Shown here piece after piece: positions 56,024 through 64,000 of a DNA stretch of 64,000 nt. Within the stretch, counting starts at the first letter, position 1. Every line of letters starts with the position of its first letter. Below the pieces are notes generated by a model. The model did no database searches and had not been told where the DNA came from. It was given only the letters and a program-made list of their open reading frames with translations. The stretch lies in contig JAJTUP010000001.1 of the NCBI GenBank assembly GCA_021399435.1, forward strand, positions 1,302,001 through 1,366,000, in the 5' to 3' direction. This DNA comes from Diaporthe sp. PMI_573. Lineage: Eukaryota > Ascomycota > Sordariomycetes > Diaporthales > Diaporthaceae. Position numbers and translations under genes: made by a program.

Positions 56024-57929
56024 ATGCGACATCAGATGCATGAATACCAGCAGTGTCACGACGGAAACCTGTGGACGAGTGAGCGATATCGGCAGGAGCT
56101 CCGGTGCTTGAACCTCGAAGTCTTCAACATCAAGGCATACGCAAAGGGGACAGAGAGGACACTCCGTTCCGTAGAGGCGCAATGGGTTCGATATGTAACC
56201 TCACGCTTCATTGCTGCTGGCATATCTCTTACGCACCAGGTTCTGCACCATGGCCTAGGCGTGGACCCGAAAGAACGCATACTCTCCATTGGTATGGGTG
56301 TTGTGTATGTCTTTCTCTGCTGGCAGCTCAGGCAGAGGAAGGGCCCTGATGGAACGTCCAAGCGGCCGATGACCAAGAAGAGCTCACTCGTGACGCTCTG
56401 GTGTTGCTTCCGTCTCGTTTTCCAACGGGCTGTACATATGACAGTAGACGCTTTCCTCGATCGCACGCAGATCTTCAACGTAGGTGACCCCCCCGGTCCT
56501 GCTTGCAGCCGTCGCGAATTGACACCCGGACAGTGTCTCGGCAAGATTGGCAAAGAGTTCAACCTGCCGCACGAACGCCGGGAGAACCGCTCCATGACGA
56601 TATATGATCTCCAGCACCAGATCGAGGAGACGATCTGCACCACGGAGAAGACCTTCAACCTTGGCTAGGAGCGCATCCTTTGCAAACTCTTCCTCCTCCT
56701 GCTGGCCCCCCAAGGCGCCAGGCTGGCGGCGATCCTGGCAATGAGAGTGGGGGACATCGAAGTCCTCTTGATACGCGACGCCCAGGACAGGGCGCAGCGG
56801 CCCAAGCTGGTCCTCAGGCTCAGCATGAGGTTTACCGAGGAGTACCTTGGCCCCAAGGCCGTCTGAGTTCCTCCCTCGTGCCCCAGCTGTGGTTGCCACG
56901 CAAATTGTTAGCTAACACCGTCCAGGAAGCACTTCTACATCCCGGAGATGTGGTTCGACCCGTGTTTGATGCTAAGCCCGCATACATATCTCCTCGCCAT
57001 TTTCTTCCGACACCGTGCGTTCCGTTCGAGATGCCTGAACGACAAACCCGATGCCCTGATCACGATGAACCTCAATCCAAAAGGCGGTGACGAGATGAAA
57101 CTACCCCTACGAAAAAAATGGCCGATATATTCCTCTTCCGCCGGTCTGATAAGGCCCCCCTTGGCGGATGGCGCATGTCGGCGACGGAACCCATCCCGGA
57201 GAAGATGGTGACAGACTGGATACGAAGAGTCGGCATGCTAGTATGCTTCCAGACGAATTTCGGAATGCCATCAACTACTCTCTCCGCTATGGGCAGGGCA
57301 ACAAGCTGGACCGGGATCGTATGTTTCCTGAACCCCTCTCTGGGCTCTTCCGTGTGCTAACTGCCCAGGTAACATCAGCGATGTCGTGCGGAACCTGGTT
57401 CTCAACCACGCCCCGTCTTCCGGCACGTTTCAGGGCCATTATCTCAACCGGAACGTGGGCATTGACGTCCAGGCTCTCCACCGGGGCATAGAGGCGCAGC
57501 AGTCCCTGATCCAACAGGATACCAGTCATGGACACTCGCGAGACGCCCGGCGTCCCGTCGCCTTTCCCGATGGGCAAATGGAGCGTGCCCTTGCGAAGAG
57601 CCGCAAGTATTTCCGCCTGACGGAAGAACTTGCCCGATTGCCGAGCGGACTCCGGCACGCTGAGCAACGCAGGAGGCTCACGAACGCGCGGGTCTGCACT
57701 ACGCTACCAGATCCGTCAAGACGAGCTCAAGAGGGTGCGCGAGGAGTGGGACAGCGCCCAGGCTGTCGAAGATATCGAACGCCAGATCGCCGGCGGAGAG
57801 GTGTCTGGACCGCCCGAGGAGCCGACAGCAACGCGTGGTGCACGGCCAATGAGCAAGCTACTCTTTATCGGGACTGCTCGATCCAGCGTCGACTCTGTCC
57901 GACTCGTCTCTCTCTACGCACCTAGCTAG
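56024..57929 (+). pseudogene. DUF3435 / FluG-like tyrosine recombinase (Starship captain family), broken
   Basis: Successive plus-strand frames follow the order of DUF3435 proteins: YAKGTERTLRSVEAQWVRYV, KKSSLVTLWCCFRLVFQRAV, RSMTIYDLQHQIEETICTTE, then TAG (56666-56668), LCKLFLLLLAPQGARLAAIL, MRVGDIEVLLIRDAQDRAQR, RFTEEYLGPKA, a break, FYIPEMWFDPCLMLSPHTYL, INYSLRYGQGNKLDRD, RNLVLNHAPSSGTFQGHYLN (the R..H..Y catalytic end) and VREEWDSAQAVEDIERQIAG near the C-terminus. About 600 residues can be traced over 1.9 kb, the normal size, with one nonsense codon and at least three frame changes (some could be introns). DUF3435 proteins are the tyrosine recombinases that move Starship giant transposons; other family members are ordinary repeats. 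This copy is dead. Confidence 0.82.
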
Positions 57930-58318
57930 CTGTGTTGGTCTGCCTGGAGGCACGTAATGGGACGGGTTACGTTCGGGCGGAATGGTGCCGTAGAAGTATT
58001 CGAAGGCGAACTCTGCACTCTTGTCTGGGAACTCTTCGTCGTCTGTGTCGAAAGGTGGAGTGGACGCCTCGATTCGCACAATGGTTTTTGCTTTGTTTTG
58101 CTCCGCACTCTATTTCGAATATCCTTTGGCGAATGGTCTGGTGGGTATTCCTCAGACATCTCTGCACTATATCGATTGTGGCGAAGTTGCTGTCGGAAAT
58201 CGTATGCTTTGAATGACCCGGAAAAGCGAACGAGGAAGGTCTCCTCGTGTTGTTCGTGAACTGGGGTAGGCGGTCGTGTTACGAGATGACGACCATGCGT
58301 CTCAACAACATCAGGCAA
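57858..58318 (-). pseudogene. Unassigned small gene with a frame break
   Basis: Minus strand: MPDVVETHGRHLVTRPPTPV, then RFSGSFKAYDFRQQLRHNRY from the ATG at 58318. Near 58075 the sense passes to another frame with VRIEASTPPFDTDDEEFPDK and AFEYFYGTIPPERNPSHYVP ending at 57858. The two halves have consistent protein-like composition. An unrecognised intron rather than a frameshift is possible. No known family. Confidence 0.35.
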
Positions 58319-58373
58319 CGGCTAAATGAGAGTCAGTGCTTGATTTCTGGACCGTTGTTGGGGCACTTACACC

Positions 58374-58945
58374 ATGGCGCTCCTCATATGTTGCGAGATA
58401 AATATGATACCGGCCTTCGCAGCCGGCACGCCGTCTTCAACATTGGCGACAAAGAATCTGGTGAGCGTTCAGAAGACAACAGCAAGACCAACTACAGAAT
58501 TCACTGTGGACGGAGAGACTATAAGGGACAAGCAGCCAATATTTCTTAACCACATGCCAAGGTTGCGGATCTAGTTTAGCACACTTGGGTACATCTATGA
58601 GTGGACAGACTGGGCACGAGACGAGGCATTCACACACGCCCGGACACAATACATGCAGTCGCTCGGCGCCTGTCCGCCAGCGTTCGAGACGCCGACACCA
58701 TCGGTCAACCAGAGACAAATCGGGCGGTGGAGTCTGATCAACCCTATCGGTGAGGGGGGTTCAGGCAGAGTATGGTCTGCCACCAATATGCACAGCTTGT
58801 GGCCATCAAGACAGTCCGCCGTCATGAGAAAAACGCAGCGTCTCTCCAGCAGGAATACGATAATCTCAAAGCGCTGACATAACTGGCTAAAGAGCATGCC
58901 GGCAGCCTGGTGCGCATCCGTGAGGTGAATGCAGCTGAACTTTGA
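58374..58945 (+). pseudogene. Ser/Thr protein kinase relic, N-terminal part
   Basis: One frame reads ARPTTEFTVDGETIRDKQPI, TAG (58572-58574), then YIYEWTDWARDEAFTHARTQ and RQIGRWSLINPIGEGGSGRV, the glycine-rich loop of a kinase. After a one-base shift, AQLVAIKTVRRHEKNAASLQ gives the VAIK lysine and the start of helix C, then ALT-TAA-LAKE (TAA at 58880-58882). Catalytic loop and DFG are absent. The stretch before the kinase may be a targeting or FHA-like region, as in CHK2-type kinases, but this is not certain. Both stops could be CAA/CAG mutated by RIP. Confidence 0.7.
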
Positions 58946-59111
58946 TAGGGTGGTACCTTTCTTCACTTCCTCCCACCAGACCTTCACTCGTCTCCTTGTT
59001 TATGTGCATGAAGTCTTGCAACGTCTTCTCGACCGCATGCCTTTTGTGCGCTGCCACAACTGACAGAAAACCTTAGCCACGGCTTCTGTGCAAGCCGCAT
59101 GCACTGTCACG

Positions 59112-60163
59112 ATGAACGAGGCCAATCAACCTTACAACAAAGCCGCGGCCGAACTCCTGGCCCGTCACAACACGGAGAATCCCACCCCGGAGCAGCAATT
59201 CAATCGAGCTTTCCTCAAGAATGCAAATTTCTCCTTGAGGCCACTTGCCATGGCAACGACCGAGCCCCTTCGCTGGAGCGCCTCGGGCAAATTAACCCAG
59301 GCCATGAACGACTTTGACCCGGGCAAGTTTCGTGCTGCCGACGCTCCACACACCTGTGCTGCATGCGCTATGCAGATGACCGAGGACAGTATTGCCGGAC
59401 CCTGCATCTAGGAGATACGTATGTCTTCATATTCAACTCATTATGGACCATCAAGTTTTCTATCTGCCTTATTCTAAAACTGTGTCTAGGCGGCCCCATC
59501 GAGAACCCTGTCTTCGGCGAGGCTTGCGTCTGCTGCATTCTCCACGACAGAGAGAATGAGTGCAGCACCGTCAGTGCCGTCTATTGTATTGCCATGACTC
59601 TATTACTGACTACGCTTAGATCCCTGCGTTCTTTGGTGGCAATGTTGAGGCTGCGGTTGCCATTTGTGATGTTGTCCAGGCGTCTTTGGACTTTAATCGC
59701 ATTGACACGCGTTTTTGGAACCAAGAATTCAAATAGTATGTACTCCACGCTTTCACTGCAGTTTCTTAAAAGTTGACATAGGCAGCTTCGCAGTCGGTAC
59801 ATCCGCCGCCGAGACTTCTTCCGCGAGATCGACTACTTCCAACCTGACACTCGAGAGGTCAAGGATGGGAATGACTCTTCCGTCCCCAACAAACGCAAGC
59901 GGGTCTCCGACGTTCCAGATGGATCGGCACCCGCTGTTACACAACCTCGGCAAGGCGACACGGATAAGCCAGTTTTCCGTCACCACCAGAGGCCGGTGTT
60001 ATCTACCCTAGGTCTTCTATTGCGCCCGAAGTTCGCAAGCTACCACGGGAAATGGCAAAGTGGTGCGAGTTCAGATGTTCGTGGACGATATTCACATCGG
60101 ATGAGTGAGGAGGTGGTGCTCCAAACTGCTCAGTCTGATTCTGTCAAGTCGCCCCATCCCTGA
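59112..60163 (+). pseudogene. Cysteine-rich (CxxC, DUF3716-like) protein, two nonsense codons
   Basis: From the ATG at 59112, exons 59112-59418, 59490-59569, 59620-59735 and about 59782-60163 can be joined (introns GTATGT..TCTAG, GTCAGT..GCTTAG, GTATGT..CATAG). The product reads HTCAACAMQMTEDSIAGPC, ENPVFGEACVCCILHDREN with ECS, then VEAAVAICDVVQASLDFNRI, RSRYIRRRDFFREIDYFQPD and a basic PNKRKRV, a possible nuclear signal. The pattern of CxxC pairs resembles the DUF3716-type cysteine modules of fungal proteins (assignment tentative). TAG at 59409 lies just before a good donor, and the third splice also creates TAG. Both would read CAG (Gln) with one C-to-T reversal. Alternative splicing (acceptor at GGCAG, ending at 60011) could avoid the second stop. 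Confidence 0.55.
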
Positions 60164-61180
60164 TTTGGCGAGCACTGCCTCCTTGTGGCCACATCTGTTC
60201 TTACATGGATCTCCTCGGGGAAAACATTCAGGTTTCATGGCTTGGCTTTCATGTTTTACATGGCTCGAGTTATGGGTAGCGTCTCTGCTACTCAGGCTGA
60301 CATCTGGCTTTAACCGCACCTAATCGCACTTACGTTATTCATAGACTAGCTTTTCAGGGGCTTCAGTGATGTCCCGCCTCCCAAAGGAAAATCGTTCATG
60401 AACGATACCATATTGATTTGCGCTAAATTGTGGTCTCCAATGATCTTCACAAGAGTTGGGCCCAAAAAGCCGCAGGGTTTTGGCCAGGTCACAACCACGC
60501 GTCTCTCAAGCACCAGGGCCTGGTGGCCTAGTCCCGACTGGTGGCTTCGGATCGCGGAGTCCAACTCAGTCAAATGTATGTAACAAAGACTGAAATCGAC
60601 CTGTGCGGACAGCTACTAATGTGAACGCGCAGCCTCATGTCACAACTCTTTGTCAGTACCGGCGCTGCAAAGCATCGTTTGACAAACTGGCAGAACCACC
60701 AGAACCACCACGCCACACAACTACCACAGCCGCCAGAAACCAGAAACCAGCGTACTGAGCGAACCGCTACAGAGATCACGACACGACCTACGATCCCCCC
60801 CCCCACCCAGACACGAGCTTGTAACAGACATCAGCCTGAGGTAGAACAGCTCCTCAACGACCACACCATGAAGTCAGCCTGCACCCATCTCATGTTGGCG
60901 ACACGGCGACTCCATCCTCGGCCCGCCCAGCATGCCGCCACCACACTTGACGTACATTCTCTTCCGTTCCATTGACGAGGATCATCACCACGGGCATGGA
61001 CCCCGTCGTGCACATCTGACGGGAGGATGCCCATGTTCTCCTGCTTCTCCTCCTTGACCTGTCCTTGCCTTCCGACAGGGGCAGCCCCCGAGGTCTGCCT
61101 ACCGGAGCTGGCCTACCATCGATGGAGCAGTTGCAACGCTCTCACACGTCTGCTTTCCCCCGCCCCTCCTCCCGCCGTCC
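60164..61180. other. Intergenic, 1 kb
   Basis: No gene supported. It should contain the 3' side of the wax-synthase-like gene. Confidence 0.45.
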
Positions 61181-62323
61181 TCACGCGCACCCATGCCCAG
61201 AAGCACCTCGACACTCCCGCTCCCGGCCAGCCCTGGCGGCCGGCCGTCTCCCCGCGGAGGTGAGAGCGGTCTCGAGGGAACACCCCGCAAAGTTCAACAT
61301 GAACCAGTGCACGTCATCCGCACACCGCCAGCCCCGCTGCCCAAGGCTCCAGCTCACAGCGGCGTGCGAGGCCCCCGACAGGAGGAACACCGCACAGGCG
61401 ACGACAGCACCCTGCACGGCCGATCCCGAGCCCCGGGGAACAGCAGGCGCACCCGGCCCGCCACGGCCCGCCCGAGGTTCTTGTATGGCCTCCTGACGAG
61501 GCGGTGCCAGAACCGCGACCAGAAGCTGCGCAGGCCGCACGCCGCCGGGGGGGGGGGGCTCCCGAAGAGGGCGGGCCAGTCACCGGGCCTGGAGAGGCCG
61601 GCGAGGACGCACACCACGGCCAGCAGCGCGTTGGCGCCGTCCACGAGGGCGAGTGACTCCCAGATCCACGCGAGGGCCACGTAGGAGCGCACCACCGCCG
61701 CGCGGGCGTCGAGGCTGCCGGGGCGGAGAAGCAGGGTCGCCCTGGCGGGGGACACGTCCTCGGCGCCGAGCTGGCCGACCGTCTGGGAAAACAGGGCGGG
61801 GAGGAGCCGGGAGTGGAGGTGGTAGTAGACGGCCAGCTTGGCGAGGCGGAGGAGGAGGAAGGCGGGCACGGGCTCTTGTTCTGTTTCTGGCCCGGTTCTC
61901 CGGCAACCGTCATCTTTGTTTTTGGTACTGCTCACCGGCCCTTTTGAAGAGACGAGCCGGGGGTCTGCCCAGAGACGGAGTGTGGCATGCAGTGATGCCC
62001 TCGAGGTAAAGCACGGGCTGTGAGCATGGTCTTTCCTCGAGGAAGAGCAATGATGTGACGTGCGCGATATGCAAGGTGGTCAAGTGAGCCCAGAGACTCG
62101 AAAGACTGTGGTGTATGATGGAGAAATGGCTGGATGTGGCGAGGGAGAGGATGGCGAAGCACAAAAGGAAGGGTAGAAGGGATGCACGGAGAATTGTAGA
62201 AGGACTGTTGATGGAATAGTGGAAGACAGAGATGGACAGCAAGAGATAAGCAACAGGAGCAAGGCACGGTACCAAGACTCTGATGGTATGGAATTGCACA
62301 TGAGACCCGTCGACAGTCGACAT
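61181..62323 (-). CDS. Wax-synthase-like membrane-bound O-acyltransferase, possible frameshift
   Basis: Polytopic ER-type acyltransferase of the wax synthase (MBOAT_2) family; fungal members acetylate terpenoid or other secondary-metabolite alcohols. Exon 1 (61936-62323, ATG at 62323) holds three hydrophobic helices. A 49-bp GTGAGC..GGCCAG intron joins it in phase to VPAFLLLRLAKLAVYYHLHS. The family core follows: GDWPALFGSPPPP, ACGLRSFWSRFWHRLVRRPY and, after a frame change, VVACAVFLLSGASHAAVSW with the conserved His. About 61440-61480 the reading frame shifts by two. Either one base is inserted or lost, or a 41-base intron GTGCGC..GTGCAG restores the frame exactly. The P4 stretch is coded by a C12-like homopolymer (plus-strand G run 61548-61559), prone to slippage. 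Without the shift the protein ends at 61354, lacking the His helix. Confidence 0.7.
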
Positions 62324-62524
62324 GACGAAAATATTAACACTTGGGAGGAAGCAGGTGTTCAAAGGCCTAGAAACCATGGGCGGTTGCTCAAGTGTGCTAT
62401 TTAGGTTCGAGTGATTGGCTGCTTAAGAGCAACGCAGTATCAACAGTATCAACGTATGAGCGAGACCTGGAGCAAAACGCCTGTCCCCCGGCAGCCCGGG
62501 AGAAGAGTCTTCTCTCTGCCCCTC

Positions 62525-63211
62525 CTACTTTCCCCAGACATGGGCCATCTCGGCGCGGCTGAGCACCATGACCATGACAAGACTCAGGTCCACGCCGGCC
62601 GCCGTCTTCACCTTCCACACCGCGCGAGGCTTGTTCCCACCCGCCTGCTGCTGCATCACGAAACCCCCGACCAGTGTAAATTGGGTCTTGTTTGCCTCGG
62701 CCTTCTCAATAGTGGCAAAGGGTTCGCCGCCAACTCGTAGCTGTACCACCCTGGCGTCGTCACCCGACTGGTGCATGGTCACGAGGACATCCTCCCCTGC
62801 AGTCGTGCGCACCGTGGCGTTGATGTTGGAGTGGTGCTTCGTGGCGAAGTTGCTTTGCACCAGTGTGGCCAGCACCCGCCCGTCGCCGGTAGCCTCGACC
62901 ACCCAGCCGTTCTTGAGGTCCAGGCTATGGTGGCGGAAGTCGAAGAGATGGCTATGGGTGCTTTCGGAGCCGGCATTGCCTGGGGAGGAGCGGCCGTGTA
63001 CCTTGCGGCGGAGGCTCCACGAAGTGCCCCACACAGCACCCCGGACGTCGAACAGTGGCTCGTCACTAGCAGCGCCTGCGTCCAAACACGCAGTGACTCG
63101 CTTGAAGGTCTTGTCGTAGCAGTGGACTGTGAGGGATGTCTCTTGCTGGGCCGTGTGCCCTGTGAGCATGCACACGGGTGGCTTGGGCGTTTGGAGGGTT
63201 TGCTGAGACAT
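62525..63211 (-). CDS. LURP-one/Tubby C-terminal-like domain protein
   Basis: An intronless frame of 228 residues from the ATG at 63211. It has a beta-rich LURP-one-related (LOR) fold pattern: TSLTVHCYDKTFKRVTACLD, a FDVRGAVWGTSWSLRRKVH strand, HLFDFRHHSLDLKNGWVVEA, FATKHHSNINATVRTTAGED, VVQLRVGGEPFATIEK and a hydrophobic closing helix DLSLVMVMVLSRAEMAHVW, matching the twelve-strand barrel around a central helix of Tubby-C-like proteins. Such proteins bind membranes or phosphoinositides, or scramble lipids, in other eukaryotes; the fungal role is unknown. It is co-oriented with the wax-synthase-like gene 200 bases downstream, so the two may share neighbourhood regulation. Confidence 0.78.
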   Translation of the reverse strand: MSQQTLQTPKPPVCMLTGHTAQQETSLTVHCYDKTFKRVTACLDAGAASDEPLFDVRGAVWGTSWSLRRKVHGRSSPGNAGSESTHSHLFDFRHHSLDLKNGWVVEATGDGRVLATLVQSNFATKHHSNINATVRTTAGEDVLVTMHQSGDDARVVQLRVGGEPFATIEKAEANKTQFTLVGGFVMQQQAGGNKPRAVWKVKTAAGVDLSLVMVMVLSRAEMAHVWGK

Positions 63212-64000
63212 TGTTGCCTGGTGATGAATTGTTGGCTGTGCTCGTTAGCTGCGGGTCCTTTCTTGGCGAATTATCTGCAGTGGCAGAGAGAGGCCTTAGG
63301 GTGAGGCGATGACTGGATGCAATTGCGGGCAGGAACTGACAGGCGGGATGGATTGTTTGCGCGGTGTGACTCCTCGAAGTCCCATGACTTTCAACGTCGC
63401 CTGTGCAGATGCAGTGGCAGTCTGTGGATTCGGGAAAGCAATCACGGCTTGTGACCAGCTGGTTGCCGGTGCTCGGGTGGCACCCTAACCTTCCATTCAA
63501 GTACCACCTCGGTGAGTGACTGTAGCCCAGGATCGCAGGCAGTTGGTGATTGCCTGGTTGTCTGCTATCTCGTTGAACTGCTGGTTCGTCGAGGTACACC
63601 CAGTGCCTAGGCAACTTGGGATGGTCTTACTCGGCACGGTCAGTCCATCCGGGCCGGATGAGACGAGGTGGTAGAACTGCAAACGACCTGGATCAAGTGA
63701 CTAGCTCGAGGCTACCGACAAGACAGACTGTCAGACTTCGGGTCTCTTCCATGCAGTGTTCAACAGAGTCGGATGGAGCATAAGTGATAGACCAGCACGA
63801 CCAGCCCGTCCCGTCCAATCCACTTCCAAGGCTCTTTAATTCACATCATCTCCAAGCCATCAACAACTTGAAGGCCATGAAATCCTGACTGCAGGACAGC
63901 CCACATCCGATCAAATTACTACGTCCGAATCGATAGGCATTCACCTTCCACAGAGTTGAGGTAACTTCTGGTTTTGTAGAACCCCTGGTGGCATCCCGAC
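63212..64000. other. Intergenic to window end
   Basis: Upstream region of the LURP-one-like gene. No further gene is supported before the window edge. Confidence 0.45.

Noticed and set aside
56056..56658. 201-codon minus-strand frame
   Set aside because: It is the shadow of the DUF3435 relic on the plus strand, which has clear family motifs.
61314..61913. 199-codon minus frame rich in Ser/Pro/Ala
   Set aside because: Shadow of the GC-rich wax-synthase-like exon; low complexity and no motif.
1..64000. CRISPR arrays, bacterial operons, replication origins
   Set aside because: The window is eukaryotic with spliceosomal introns; no spaced direct-repeat array of CRISPR type was seen.

Overview
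This window reads as nuclear DNA of a filamentous ascomycete (Pezizomycotina, probably a Sordariomycete; no species can be named from it). Genes are interrupted by short GT...AG introns of about 48-98 bases. The families are typical of such fungi: ACS-type MFS permeases, salicylate-hydroxylase-like monooxygenases, a patatin/NB-ARC/TPR NLR, an F-box protein, a Rad5/16-like SNF2 protein, wax-synthase-like and LURP-one-like proteins. Many broken genes carry TAA or TAG where CAA, CAG or TGG is expected, which suggests repeat-induced point mutation (RIP). Coding density is low for an ascomycete, and much of the window looks like accessory sequence full of relics.

Layout. 0-7 kb: an apparently intact metabolic block with a permease (-), a FAD monooxygenase (+) and a second permease (+). 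I infer uptake and hydroxylation of an aromatic or heterocyclic acid. 7.3-8.4 kb: a cysteine-rich single-pass surface protein. 9.3-12.2 kb: a mutated transposon island holding a Tc1/mariner-IS630-type transposase with three internal stops and a repeat-associated pseudogene in convergent orientation. 12.2-15.8 kb: an intact five-exon NLR of 1147 residues (patatin, NB-ARC, nine 42-residue TPR units, most nearly identical). 16.5-18 kb: a SET-domain protein. 19.2-23.7 kb: two proteins of unknown function and an F-box protein.

25-31 kb: decayed DNA with a glycosyltransferase family 2 pseudogene and unassigned relics. 32.3-33.7 kb: an intact TauD/TfdA-type dioxygenase. 34-43 kb: mostly non-coding, with a tRNA-like sequence, pieces of a type I polyketide synthase (KS and AT), a membrane protein with a 12-bp minisatellite, and a broken isopenicillin-N-synthase-like oxygenase. 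These may be remains of a secondary-metabolite cluster. 43.3-46.4 kb: a SNF2/RING helicase. 46-56 kb: sparse, with a C2H2 finger exon, a protease-like relic and one hypothetical gene.

56-60.2 kb: consecutive relics of a DUF3435 tyrosine recombinase (the family of Starship captains), a Ser/Thr kinase and a cysteine-rich protein, all carrying RIP-type nonsense codons. This is the best candidate for a dead giant mobile element. 61-63.2 kb: a wax-synthase-like acyltransferase and a LURP-one/Tubby-C-like protein. Intron calls come from reading splice sites and frame continuity by eye. Family names come from remembered motifs; no database was searched.
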